From Deltaproteobacteria bacterium (GTDB lineage: Bacteria > Desulfobacterota > Desulfuromonadia > Geobacterales > Geobacteraceae), in contig JAJZUC010000017.1 in the NCBI GenBank assembly GCA_021847245.1, positions 1 to 40,269 of the forward strand: a stretch of DNA of 40,269 nt. Direction: 5' to 3'. Positions within the stretch are counted from its first letter, which is position 1, and each line of letters starts with the position of its first letter. Under the pieces are notes generated by a model that was not told the DNA's origin, made no database searches, and worked only from the letters and a program-made list of their open reading frames with translations. Below, piece after piece: positions 8,816 to 17,046 of the stretch. The position numbers and the translations under genes were made by a program.

Positions 8816-9097
8816 TCACGCCCGGGCAGAACCGTCGCCAGGCCCGTCACAGCGGCGATACGATTCCCCCTCGCGAACAAAGATCTCCTCGGGGAGCAGC
8901 CCCGACGCCGACAAAACCCCCTCGACCGCCTGCCGGTCCGCGGCAGCGTATCGGATGGCGAGGCCACAGTCGGCCCGGAGCGCCCGGGGGGCCGGGATCA
9001 GCAAAATCGGGAGCAAGTGCTCCTTAAGGACCTTTTCGGCCTTCATCACCCGGTGGATTGAATTGAATATTGCTACGAAATCGCCGTCCCTTACCAT
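8816..9097 (-). CDS. DUF3343 protein, putative Se/S carrier-like partner of YedF
   Basis: This product of about 93 residues has the DUF3343 pattern: an N-terminal beta-alpha unit DGDFVAIFNSIHRVMKAEKVLKE followed by LLILIPAPRALRADCGLAIRY-like sequence with one conserved cysteine. The family is described as putative Se/S-carrier-like and is commonly found next to YedF, as here, with 17 bases between the genes. I start at the ATG at 9097 with GGAAGGG upstream. A reading from 9142 adds 15 residues, but its start lies upstream of the likely transcription start. Confidence 0.78.
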   Translation of the reverse strand: MVRDGDFVAIFNSIHRVMKAEKVLKEHLLPILLIPAPRALRADCGLAIRYAAADRQAVEGVLSASGLLPEEIFVREGESYRRCDGPGDGSARA

Positions 9098-9124
9098 CTC
9101 ATGCCCTTCCGAAACGAGTCTCCA

Positions 9125-9152
9125 ATTGTACACGCCGCTCACTTCTTTTCAA
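9125..9152 (-). promoter_or_regulatory. Sigma-70-like promoter for the DUF3343-yedF unit
   Basis: TTGAAA (9147-9152) and TACAAT (9125-9130) are separated by 16 bases on the minus strand. Both hexamers match consensus in five of six bases. The start point near 9118 leaves a 20-base leader before the ATG at 9097 and supports that start. Confidence 0.68.
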
Positions 9153-9164
9153 GGAACATGCGGA

Positions 9165-9193
9165 TTGACAACGAGCCACCCATCACGTAACAT
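9165..9193 (+). promoter_or_regulatory. Sigma-70-like promoter for the plus-strand gene pair
   Basis: A perfect TTGACA (9165-9170) and a weaker TAACAT (9188-9193) are 17 bases apart. The predicted start near 9200 gives a very short leader before the ATG at 9211, with the GAGG ribosome site right at its beginning. It is back to back with the minus-strand promoter, their -35 boxes about 12 bases apart. Confidence 0.5.
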
Positions 9194-9210
9194 GCCGGAA
9201 GAGGTGAAGA

Positions 9211-9468
9211 ATGCACTCGTTGTTGATGCTCCTTGGTTTGATCATCCTTGCCTTCGCCATCAACCTCCCGTTCGGGTACCTGCGGCAAGGCTGTGAAAAG
9301 TTCACGTTCGGCTGGTACTTCTACGTCCACATCTCGATACCGATCATCATCTATCTCCGCGTAAAATCGGGTTACAGTTGGAAATTCATCCCCCTCACCC
9401 TTGGCGGAGCCTTTGCCGGCCAGCTCGTCGGGGGGCTGATCCACCGCCGGCGCAAAAGCAATGGGTGA
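9211..9468 (+). CDS. Small two-helix inner-membrane protein of unknown function
   Basis: I do not recognise a named family for this 85-residue protein. It has a hydrophobic helix at about 4-22 (LLMLLGLIILAFAINLPFG), an aromatic stretch YFYVHISIPIIIYL (about 36-49) and a weaker glycine-rich helix at about 60-76, ending in a basic tail HRRRK. By the positive-inside rule the tail would face the cytoplasm. GGAAGAGGTGAAG precedes the ATG. Its last eight bases overlap the DUF721 gene, so the two are probably translated together. Function is unknown. Confidence 0.75.
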   Translation: MHSLLMLLGLIILAFAINLPFGYLRQGCEKFTFGWYFYVHISIPIIIYLRVKSGYSWKFIPLTLGGAFAGQLVGGLIHRRRKSNG

Positions 9469-9940
9469 GAAACGGCCGCGCATGCCCCGTCCCCGTCCGG
9501 TGGCCGATCTCCTGGCCGATGCCCTGCACGGCAAACCGGCCGAAAAGCGGTTGAGAGAAGGGAGGATCTGGCTCCACTGGCATGGGGCGGTGGGGCCCCA
9601 GGTCGCGAGCCATGCCCAACCGGTCTCGTTCCGGGACGGGGTTCTGACCGTCGCCGTCGCCAGCGCCCCCTGGATGCAGGAACTGAACTTCCTCAAGCGA
9701 ACCATTGCGGAGCGGCTGAACGCCCTCGTCGGCGAACCGCTTGTGCGGGAGATCTACCTCAAGACGGGGAAAATCGACCAGCCCCCGCCGCCGGAGCCTC
9801 CCTCTCCCCCCCTGCGGGAGCTCACCCCCGCAGAGCGCGATCGCGTCGCCACCGAAGCCGCTGCCATCGAAGATCCGGAGCTCCGCGCGGCATTTGCCCG
9901 GCTCATGAGCCGGCACCTTGCCCTCATCCCGCGCCGATGA
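9461..9940 (+). CDS. DUF721 (DciA-like) protein
   Basis: The 159-residue product has the DUF721 core at about 14-105: a helix with ADLLADALHG, then IWLHWHGAVGPQVASHAQPVSFRDGVLTVAVASAPWMQELNFLK and a C-terminal strand ending EIYLKTG. DciA, the characterised family member, helps load the replicative helicase in bacteria without DnaC. The core is followed by a proline-rich linker PPPPEPPSPP and a helical tail. Equating this copy with DciA is inference. It overlaps the preceding membrane-protein gene by eight bases and converges on the gene that follows. Confidence 0.8.
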   Translation: MGEKRPRMPRPRPVADLLADALHGKPAEKRLREGRIWLHWHGAVGPQVASHAQPVSFRDGVLTVAVASAPWMQELNFLKRTIAERLNALVGEPLVREIYLKTGKIDQPPPPEPPSPPLRELTPAERDRVATEAAAIEDPELRAAFARLMSRHLALIPRR

Positions 9941-9967
9941 CCCCCCCCGGACCGCTGCCGCTTCCCC

Positions 9968-10693
9968 TTACTCTCCAAAAACCGCCGCGACTTCGGCAGT
10001 ATACGTAAAATCGTCTCCCCTGACAATCAGCGGCGGCAACACCCGAAGCTCACCCTTGCGCCCCTTGAGGAACTCCACCAGCGCCATCCGCGCCTCGGCG
10101 TCCCGCGTGCCGTGCACAAGCCTGAGCCGCAAGGGGGCCAGCTTGAGGCGGTCAGCCTCGGCGAAAAGGTCCGGAAGCCGGCCCGGGTGGTAGATGAAAC
10201 AGATGCGGCCGGTTGGTTTCACGAGGTATTTGGCGGCGGCCAGAAAGTCGGCAAGGGTCGCCGTCGACTCGTGGCGGGCGTCGTCGCGCCCTGCCTTGGG
10301 ACTCACCCGCCCGGTACCCCGCTTCCGGTACGGCGGATTGGAGAGGACGAGATCAAACGATGAGACGGGAAAACGTTTTCTCAACCCGGCAATATCGTCG
10401 TGCACGATCCCGATCCGCTCTGAAAGCCCGTTCAGTGCAACGTTGCGCTTCGCCAGCTCCGCCATCCCCTCCTGCACTTCGACGCCGACTAAGGTTGCCT
10501 GCGCATCCCGGCGGGCGAGGACAAGGGGAATGATGCCGCTCCCCGTGCCGAGATCGATTACCCGCTCGACTCGGCCGACATCGACAAAGGCGCAGAGGAG
10601 CAGAGGATCGAGCGAGAACCGGTAACCATGGCGCTGCTGGATGATCCGCAGGCCATAGGCCCTCAATTCGTCAACGGTCTCCTCACCCCTCAC
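9968..10693 (-). CDS. TrmN6-like tRNA (adenine-N6)-methyltransferase
   Basis: The 241-residue protein is a class I SAM methyltransferase of the small-domain type. VIDLGTGSGIIPLVLA (about 45-60) is the SAM-binding motif I, and LVLSNPPYRKRGTGRVSP carries the NPPY motif of N6-adenine methyltransferases. The N-terminal QRHGYRFSLDPLLLCAFV matches proteins annotated as tRNA1(Val) A37 N6-methyltransferase. The target remains inferred. The start is the GTG at 10693, which overlaps the stop of the YfhO gene within a run of heptamer repeats. It is the last gene of the long polysaccharide run but need not share its role. Confidence 0.85.
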   Translation of the reverse strand: MRGEETVDELRAYGLRIIQQRHGYRFSLDPLLLCAFVDVGRVERVIDLGTGSGIIPLVLARRDAQATLVGVEVQEGMAELAKRNVALNGLSERIGIVHDDIAGLRKRFPVSSFDLVLSNPPYRKRGTGRVSPKAGRDDARHESTATLADFLAAAKYLVKPTGRICFIYHPGRLPDLFAEADRLKLAPLRLRLVHGTRDAEARMALVEFLKGRKGELRVLPPLIVRGDDFTYTAEVAAVFGE

Positions 10694-10708
10694 CCCTCAC
10701 TCCTCACC
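10681..10708. repeat. Four tandem 7-bp repeats at a stop/start junction
   Basis: On the plus strand the units CCTCACC, CCTCACC, CCTCACT, CCTCACC run without gaps. They cover the last codons of the YfhO gene and the GTG start of the methyltransferase. A change of one unit shifts the frame of the YfhO C-terminus while keeping a usable GTG for the downstream gene. Confidence 0.85.
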
Positions 10709-13110
10709 CTTGAGCGCAGGGCCTCCCTGCCGAGCATCAGGGCAAAGAAGGCAAAGGACGCCAGGGTCAGATACTTCCCGACCTTGAAGGGAAGCGGATC
10801 GAAAACGAACTCGAACCGGTGCCGGCCGGGAGAAAGGTATACCCCCCGCAGAATGTAATCCACCCGCCGGATCTCAACCGGCGCCCCGTCGACCGTGGCG
10901 TGCCACCCTTTGTGGAACTTCTCCCCGAGAACGAGCATGGCACTGGCGGCAACCTCCGCCTCCCCCGCGATCCGGTTCCCCTCGTAGGAGGAGATCTTCA
11001 CTGTTCCCGCCGGCGGCGCGGCGGTGGTGGTCGGGGGGGCGAGGGGCGACGGGGGCGGCTCCTCCACCAGGGCGAGCCGCGCCGGGCTGAAGGCCGGATT
11101 CTGGATGATGCCGAGCGCCTGGCGGGGCTCAACGGGCAGCGCCTGGGGGGCCAGCCACCCCTTGGGGAGAACCCCCGTGTTTTCAAGCACGATCTGCGCC
11201 CCGTCCGGCGAGGTGAACACCGGCCGGAACCTGGGAGGGATCGACGGCCGCTCCTGCTGGTACTGCGCCGTGCCATACACGAGATAGCGCACGTTCATCA
11301 TGTCCGGCATGGCCGAGGCGAAATTGAACCCCTCTAGGAAATCCTGCCATCGCTGCACCTGGACCGGGTTCGAGGTAAACATCACCGGGATGCCGTGGCT
11401 CACATACTGCATCGGGTCGCTCCCGTCCATCGGCAGGACGCGGTACTCCTTCGATTGCCGGGAAAGGTAGTCGATGACAGGGGTCACCTCTCCTTTGACG
11501 CTTTGCGGAGGGTCCTGGAGCAGCATGAACTTGGCATCCACCCTTCCCACATCGGCCAGAAAAAGCGCCGCAAGGGCGAACGGCACGGCCTTGCCGGAGA
11601 GCCACTGCCGGGCAGCGGCCCCGATCACCCCGGCGTAGGCGACCGCGAAGAAGGCGGCGAGGCCGAGCTCCTTCTCGATGGTATGCCAGCGCTGCACCAC
11701 CAACGCCCCCCCCTCCTCGAACCGGGTCGGCTGGGCGATCTGCGGCATGAGGAGATTGATCCAGAAATTCCTGCCGAGCACCGCAGCCCCAAGCGCCGCA
11801 AGCAACAGGGGGGCGAGGGAGAATACCCCCAGAAGGTAGCGATGAAAGCCACGCCGGGCCCGGATCTCGGGATCGAGGAGAAGGTCGAGCCCCCGGGCGG
11901 CAAGAATTGCCATCCCGAGCACCGGGATGAACATCATCATCTTGGGGACCCGGAAGTGGTTGATCCCCGGGAAGTGCTCATAGAGAAGCCAGTAAAACGG
12001 CGTGTACTTGCCGAAGGAGAAGAGGAGCCCCCCCACGACGGCCGCCACGGCGAGCCAGGTGTAGCGGTCGCGGCGAAAGATGAGCGGCAGGGGGGCGAGA
12101 AGCCACGGCAGGAGCCCAAGGTAATCCGTGGTCTGGGTAAAGACCATCCGCCCCCAGTAGTAGGCGCCGTTGGCCGGGTTGTCGTAGGCCCCCTCCTGCC
12201 GCGAAAGCCCGAAAAATCCGGGAACTACGAACGTCACCAGCTCCTCCGGCGGTAGCGACCACGACATCGCCTCTTCCACCTGCATCCCCCCCTGCCCCTG
12301 GTTCGCGCCGCTCTGGACGCCGCGGGTCGTCTCCCTGGACCAGTCGGCCAGGGGGATGAGGGAGATGGCAACCGTGGAGAGAAAGAAGAACATCGTCACC
12401 AGGTTCAGCCCCAACAGACGTGTCGCGGCTCTCCCCCCCCCTTCCCGTTCCAGGAACAGGATCCCCGCTGTCCGGATCACGCCGTACGCGCCAATCCCGA
12501 GACAGGTGTAGAAGGCGATCTGCCAGTGCATGTTGAAGAACTGGAAGGCGAGGAGAAAACCGGCGGCAAGGAACCAGATCACCCGCCGCGACTGGAAGCC
12601 CCGCTCGAAAAAGTAGAATGCCCACGGGGCAAAGCTGATGGTGGCGATCTTCTGGACATGGCCGGCATTGATGAGGGAGGCGATCTCCGGCCCCACGGCG
12701 AAGAGAAGCCCCCCAAGGAACGCGGCCGCGCGCCCGGCGCCGATCGCCCGGCAGTAGGCATAGGTCCCCGCCCCTCCGACGAAAAGGTGAAAGACGATGA
12801 ACCACGCCACGTTGGCCGGCGCCGGGAGGAGCCAGAAGATGAGATTGCGGTAGAAGAGAAGCTGGAGCGACTGGGTCCCTCCTCCTTCGGTCCCACCGCC
12901 GTTGGCCAGCATGTCCCATCCGGCCTGGAGGTTGACCTTGAACAGATCGAAAAACCCCATCTCCTTGAAATGCTTCACCGTCCAGTAGAATTCGTTGGTG
13001 ATGTCCGGAGCCCGGATGATCTTGTCGGTGAAGAGGATCTTGGCAAAGAAGAGGATAAGGAGTGCCAGGAGCGCCCCGAGCAATGCGAGGTCCCTTTTTC
13101 GTTCGGTCAT
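10690..13110 (-). CDS. YfhO-family integral membrane protein (GT-C-like)
   Basis: This 806-residue protein has about a dozen hydrophobic helices between residues 10 and 590, then a soluble C-terminal part, then one last helix near residue 780. Features fitting the YfhO family are the N-terminal RAPDITNEFYW with acidic residues after the first helix, the loop LLYEHFPGINHFRVPKMM, and the C-terminal segment HKGWHATVDGAPVEIRRVDYILRGVYLSPGRHRFEFVFDP. YfhO proteins resemble GT-C transferases that use polyprenyl-phosphate sugars, so a periplasmic glycosylation role is likely; this is inference. It overlaps the GT4 gene by ATGA upstream. Confidence 0.85.
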   Translation of the reverse strand: MTERKRDLALLGALLALLILFFAKILFTDKIIRAPDITNEFYWTVKHFKEMGFFDLFKVNLQAGWDMLANGGGTEGGGTQSLQLLFYRNLIFWLLPAPANVAWFIVFHLFVGGAGTYAYCRAIGAGRAAAFLGGLLFAVGPEIASLINAGHVQKIATISFAPWAFYFFERGFQSRRVIWFLAAGFLLAFQFFNMHWQIAFYTCLGIGAYGVIRTAGILFLEREGGGRAATRLLGLNLVTMFFFLSTVAISLIPLADWSRETTRGVQSGANQGQGGMQVEEAMSWSLPPEELVTFVVPGFFGLSRQEGAYDNPANGAYYWGRMVFTQTTDYLGLLPWLLAPLPLIFRRDRYTWLAVAAVVGGLLFSFGKYTPFYWLLYEHFPGINHFRVPKMMMFIPVLGMAILAARGLDLLLDPEIRARRGFHRYLLGVFSLAPLLLAALGAAVLGRNFWINLLMPQIAQPTRFEEGGALVVQRWHTIEKELGLAAFFAVAYAGVIGAAARQWLSGKAVPFALAALFLADVGRVDAKFMLLQDPPQSVKGEVTPVIDYLSRQSKEYRVLPMDGSDPMQYVSHGIPVMFTSNPVQVQRWQDFLEGFNFASAMPDMMNVRYLVYGTAQYQQERPSIPPRFRPVFTSPDGAQIVLENTGVLPKGWLAPQALPVEPRQALGIIQNPAFSPARLALVEEPPPSPLAPPTTTAAPPAGTVKISSYEGNRIAGEAEVAASAMLVLGEKFHKGWHATVDGAPVEIRRVDYILRGVYLSPGRHRFEFVFDPLPFKVGKYLTLASFAFFALMLGREALRSRVRSEG

Positions 13111-14303
13111 CTGGTATCGTTACCTTTCCCCATTAGTGCAGCGTAAAATGCGTCAAGCCGCTTCGCGGCGTCCCGCCAGGAGAAGCGCGCCAGGATCCGC
13201 TCCCGCCCCGCCGCGCCGATTCTCTTCCGAAGACCGGGTGAGGTAAGGAGTTCCGCGGCCCGCAGCGCCATCTCCCGCCAGTCATCCGGGGCGCAGAGCA
13301 GACCCGACTCGCCGGAGACGACATACTCGGCGATCTCCCCCACCCGGTCGGCCACCACCGGCACCCCGGCCCGCAGAAGCTCAGTCAGTTTGGCGGGACA
13401 CTTGGCCCGGTTCACCAGGGTGTCGGCGAAGGGATAGAGCGCCACGTCTCCGGCGGCAAGCCAGTCGGGAAGCTCCTTCGGCTCCACCCACCCGGCAATG
13501 GTGAGCGCATCGGCAAAGCCGTTTTTCTCCGCCGCCGCCGCAAGGAGTTCTTCCTCCCGGTGCCGCCCCTTCCCCACCACGAGGAAGCGTACGCCGGGAA
13601 CCGTTCGGGCAAGCTCGGCCAAGATCGCGTGGAGCTTTTCCTGTTCAAACTCGAAGAAACGGGTGTAGAGGAGCAGCACCGGCGCCCCGGCCGGGATGCC
13701 CAGTCTGCGCCGGACCGCCTCCCCATCCCCAGCCGGCTCATCCACCACGCAGTTCGGGAGGTAGAGTAACCGCTCCGACGGCACCCCCATCTCCCGGACG
13801 AGGGTTTCGAGCATCCGGCTTGCCACGGTCACGCCAGTGGCCCGGCGGGGGAGCCACTGTTCCTGAAACCGGTAGACGCAGCGCTCAAGGAAAGAGTAGT
13901 CGTGGAGGGATTCCATCCCCCCCTCTCCCTCCCAGTCGTCCGTATCGACGAACAGGGGAATCTGCCGCCGCAGGAGGGAGTGGAGCATCGCCGCCACCCC
14001 GCCGTACCCCTTCGGCTTGAAGAGGTGGACGAGACCGGGACACTCGTCGCCCGTGGCCCGGAACATCCGCCATGCCATCGCCGGTGCCCCGAGCGCCCTG
14101 CCGCCGCCGGCGAGCCTGACGTTTCGGAGCGTGACGCCACGCACTGTCTCCGTTTTTCCCGAATCCTCCGGATTCGTATAGGGAGGGGCGACGATCACCA
14201 CCTCGTGGCCGAGCCCCTGCAATTCCGCCGCCAGCGGAACCATCCGGGCGAGCACCGTCCCCTTGGGACGGATGCCGAACGGCGCCAGGAAAACGAGCTT
14301 CAT
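13107..14303 (-). CDS. Glycosyltransferase family 4
   Basis: The 398-residue protein has the GT-B fold pattern. The N-terminal half begins MKLVFLAPFGIRPKGTVLARM and contains the acceptor-side ELQGLGHEVVIVAPP. The C-terminal half has LLLYTRFFEFEQEKL and the donor-binding LLRAGVPVVADRVGEIAEYVVSGESGLL (around 325-352). Such enzymes add a sugar from a nucleotide donor at the cytoplasmic membrane. Donor and acceptor cannot be named. Its start is an ATG with GGGTGAG upstream. It lies six bases behind the GT2 gene and overlaps YfhO. Confidence 0.88.
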   Translation of the reverse strand: MKLVFLAPFGIRPKGTVLARMVPLAAELQGLGHEVVIVAPPYTNPEDSGKTETVRGVTLRNVRLAGGGRALGAPAMAWRMFRATGDECPGLVHLFKPKGYGGVAAMLHSLLRRQIPLFVDTDDWEGEGGMESLHDYSFLERCVYRFQEQWLPRRATGVTVASRMLETLVREMGVPSERLLYLPNCVVDEPAGDGEAVRRRLGIPAGAPVLLLYTRFFEFEQEKLHAILAELARTVPGVRFLVVGKGRHREEELLAAAAEKNGFADALTIAGWVEPKELPDWLAAGDVALYPFADTLVNRAKCPAKLTELLRAGVPVVADRVGEIAEYVVSGESGLLCAPDDWREMALRAAELLTSPGLRKRIGAAGRERILARFSWRDAAKRLDAFYAALMGKGNDTR

Positions 14304-14309
14304 CGCAAC

Positions 14310-15158
14310 TCACCCTTCATATCTGCCGAACCTTCCCTGACGGAAATCGCGCCATCCCCGCCACATCATCCGAAGCTTCGCCCCCTTCTCTTCTTCGAAA
14401 AGAATGATGCTCGCGATCTCCTTCGCCAGACGCACCAGATCGAAGAGGCAGTGGCTGGGGAAGTCCCGCAGGTACTCGGTAAAGACCGCAAACCGGTTGC
14501 GGGTCTTGTAGTAGCGGCGCAGCGGTGAATGGTTGGTGGCGATGAAGGGGCCATACTTCCGGATGTCCCCGACGTTGTGAACAAGGTGCGCCTGATTGGC
14601 CCGGAGCACCCGGAAACCGTGGCGCCTGAGCCGCAGGCAGTACTCGTTGTCGACGAAATCAATGAAGAAGTCGTCCCGGAAAGGGCCCACCGCCCGGTAC
14701 GCCGCGAGACTGAGGAGGCAGCCCGAGGTCATGGGGGTCATTACCTCGCTGCACGGCTCTCCCCCCGCCGGGGGCTTCGATGCCCTCGTCACGTGAAAAG
14801 GGGAGATGAGCCCGACTTCCTCCCGCGTCAAACCGGAGAGGCATTCCAGCATCTTCCCGACCATGTCGGGGGCGGCGGTGCTGTCCTGGTCCATGGTGAG
14901 GAGAAAGCTGCAGCCGCACTCCGTTGCCCAGTCCGCTCCCTGGTTAAGGGCGGTTGCAACCCCCACGTTGGACCGGTTTGCGACAATCGCTACGCCGCGG
15001 GCGCCGAGCGCTTCGTGGAGTTCCCCAGAGGGCTCGTCGCTGTTATCGATCGCCACGACGAGATCAACCTGGCGTCCAAAGCTTGCGATGCGGGCCAAAA
15101 GATCGCCGGGAGGATTATAGAGAACGACGGCAGCGGCAATTTTCGGTTTAGCTCTCAT
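14310..15158 (-). CDS. Glycosyltransferase family 2, rhamnosyltransferase-like
   Basis: The 282-residue GT-A protein opens with AAAVVLYNPPGDLLARI, a pattern common in bacterial rhamnosyltransferases (VxVTYNP). It has VAIDNSDEP, the stretch NVGVATALNQGADWA and the metal-binding region LLTMDQDST (about 94-102), followed by DFVDNEYCLRLRRHG. The rhamnosyl assignment rests only on motif style and no dTDP-rhamnose genes are in the window. The C-terminal basic region FGRYEG shows no membrane helix. It sits between two other transferase genes in the same direction. Confidence 0.82.
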   Translation of the reverse strand: MRAKPKIAAAVVLYNPPGDLLARIASFGRQVDLVVAIDNSDEPSGELHEALGARGVAIVANRSNVGVATALNQGADWATECGCSFLLTMDQDSTAAPDMVGKMLECLSGLTREEVGLISPFHVTRASKPPAGGEPCSEVMTPMTSGCLLSLAAYRAVGPFRDDFFIDFVDNEYCLRLRRHGFRVLRANQAHLVHNVGDIRKYGPFIATNHSPLRRYYKTRNRFAVFTEYLRDFPSHCLFDLVRLAKEIASIILFEEEKGAKLRMMWRGWRDFRQGRFGRYEG

Positions 15159-15196
15159 TTCACTTCATCCCATCCTGCCGGTTCACTGCGGACGTT

Positions 15197-16183
15197 TCAA
15201 CGGCCACTCCGGGGTGGCAGGAGGATCTTGTCGACCAGCTTGCTCATGACGTACAACATCCGTTTTGCCGGGCTGGCAAACGGATAAAGGAGTCTGCGGT
15301 GCCTTAGTGCCAGGAGAAACGCCTGCGGACGGAGGGACGGCGCAAGCATGGCTGCGGCATACGCATTGATGTCTCGGAGAAACCGTTTTTCGTCATCGTC
15401 GAGGCCAAACCGCCCGGGCCATGCCAGGAACCAACCGGAGCGCCTTCTGAGAAGTTCGTAGTAGTCCCGTTTTTTCTCTACCGTCCCGGAAGAGACGAGA
15501 TGGGAAACCGCCCGTTCCCAAAAGCCGGCATCCTCGCTCGCCCCGGCCGCATTGGCTGCGTGCTGCCGATAACGCACCAGTGGGGTATCGAGGAAACGAA
15601 GGCCTCCCCTGCACGATGCCACGAGAGAAAGCCACCAGTCGTGAAACGGCTCCTCCTCAGGAAAGGGAAGGGCAAGGTCGAGAAGCTCTCTGCGGAACAA
15701 CGCCGTGCATCCGGTTACGGAAGAATTGCAAACCAGCTCCCGAAAACAGTGCCCCGCAAGCGGACGGATCCCGGATGCGGCAACCAGCGAAGGCGCAAGG
15801 GGCTTTCCCGCCGCGTCGATCAGCTCAGCGTCGCTGTAAATGAGCGAAGAGTCTCCCAGCTCCCGGACAAGAATCTCAATCTTTCCCCGGTCCCACACAT
15901 CGTCCTGGTCGGCAAGGGCGATGTACTCGCCGGAGCAGAGAGACAGCGCACGTTCGAAGTTTCGGCAGAATCCCAGTCTGCGGTCATTGGCAACAAACCT
16001 GATGCGCCCTTCCTGCTCGTAGCGCCGTAGGATCTCCACGGTGCCATCGCTCGATCCGTCGTCCGTGGCGATGATTTCCAGGGCGGGATAGGACTGGGCG
16101 AAGAGGGACGCGAGCTGCTCTTCCAGAAACCGGGCACCATTATAGGTAGCCAAGGCTATGGAGACAAGGGGAACCGCTGCCAT
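15197..16183 (-). CDS. Glycosyltransferase family 2
   Basis: The protein of about 328 residues begins VSIALATYNGARFLEEQLASLFAQ, with the donor-binding ATDDGSSDGTVEIL, the metal-binding ALADQDDVWDRGKIE (about 88-102) and GCTALFRRELLD, all typical of GT2 enzymes that build O-antigen or exopolysaccharide. I place the start at the ATG at 16183 because GAGGG lies about ten bases upstream. A TTG nine bases earlier has the same sequence immediately next to it. The donor sugar is not predictable. A 38-base gap separates it from the next transferase gene. Confidence 0.85.
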   Translation of the reverse strand: MAAVPLVSIALATYNGARFLEEQLASLFAQSYPALEIIATDDGSSDGTVEILRRYEQEGRIRFVANDRRLGFCRNFERALSLCSGEYIALADQDDVWDRGKIEILVRELGDSSLIYSDAELIDAAGKPLAPSLVAASGIRPLAGHCFRELVCNSSVTGCTALFRRELLDLALPFPEEEPFHDWWLSLVASCRGGLRFLDTPLVRYRQHAANAAGASEDAGFWERAVSHLVSSGTVEKKRDYYELLRRRSGWFLAWPGRFGLDDDEKRFLRDINAYAAAMLAPSLRPQAFLLALRHRRLLYPFASPAKRMLYVMSKLVDKILLPPRSGR

Positions 16184-16220
16184 CTCATCCAACCCTCTTT
16201 CGCATCTTCACGCCGCCGAA

Positions 16221-16985
16221 TCAGATCCGCTTCCTCAGGATTGCCACATACTCCGCGCCGCCCCGTGATTTGACCAAACATTCGCAGGTCAAGGAAGTGT
16301 CGACGACGAGGGTGAAATATTCCAGCAGTTCACCAAAGGAGTCCCTCGAAAACACATGGTAATGAATCTCTGTGCTTTCGTCCGACATCTTTTCGATCAT
16401 CTCCATCAGCTCCGCTTCCGACGCTCTGAGCTTGTGGACGTTGCGCATCGATATCCGCACCCATTCCTCGTAATGACGTCTGTTGCGCCGGGCAAACTCA
16501 CCGAGGTCTCCGCGCGCCACCAGCTCGAAGTCTTCAATCAGGTGCCGCAGCGTAGTAACCTCCCGCCCCCGGTCAAAACAACGGGCACCGATCGGCACAG
16601 AGACAAACAGTACCCCATCCCTTCGCAGGATCCTCGACCAGTTGACAAGGACCTGAATCGGGTTGTTCGCATGCTCGAGCACATGATTGGCAACCAGAAA
16701 ATCCTGGGAGGCGCCGTCGAGGCTGTGCAGCGTAAAGCCGTCCTCGACGAAATCGGTAAAGACAATCTTCTCGCCGTCGAGCTCGGGAAACCTCCGGATA
16801 TTCTCTTCCCGCGTCGCATAATCGACATATTTGACATCGACCCCCGCCGGAACCTGGAGCGGGAAATGGAGCGCCCCTATCTCCAGTCCGGTCCCCCTCA
16901 GGTAACGGGCGGCAAGCTGGCGCCTCGCCCGATACGACGGGATCAGCCCCGAATCTTTTATCATCTGTTTGAGTCTTGTCAGCAT
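16221..16985 (-). CDS. Class I SAM-dependent methyltransferase of the polysaccharide cluster
   Basis: The 254-residue protein has a degenerate Rossmann SAM site GLEIGALHFPLQVPAGVDVKYVDY, then FTDFVEDGFTLHSL and DFLVANHVLEHANNPIQVL, matching the Methyltransf_11/25 type in which D(F)V and the NHVLEH stretch line the cofactor pocket. The likely role is methyl capping or decoration of a sugar in the glycan, inferred from its place among transferases. The start at the ATG at 16985 gives a typical N-terminus. A TTG-initiated reading from 17033 adds 16 residues with no clear ribosome site. A small-molecule role cannot be excluded. Confidence 0.8.
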   Translation of the reverse strand: MLTRLKQMIKDSGLIPSYRARRQLAARYLRGTGLEIGALHFPLQVPAGVDVKYVDYATREENIRRFPELDGEKIVFTDFVEDGFTLHSLDGASQDFLVANHVLEHANNPIQVLVNWSRILRRDGVLFVSVPIGARCFDRGREVTTLRHLIEDFELVARGDLGEFARRNRRHYEEWVRISMRNVHKLRASEAELMEMIEKMSDESTEIHYHVFSRDSFGELLEYFTLVVDTSLTCECLVKSRGGAEYVAILRKRI

Positions 16986-17046
16986 GTTCGTATCATCCTG
17001 TATTACCGGAATTTGTGTTGCAAACCGAAACAAACGACTGAGTCAT

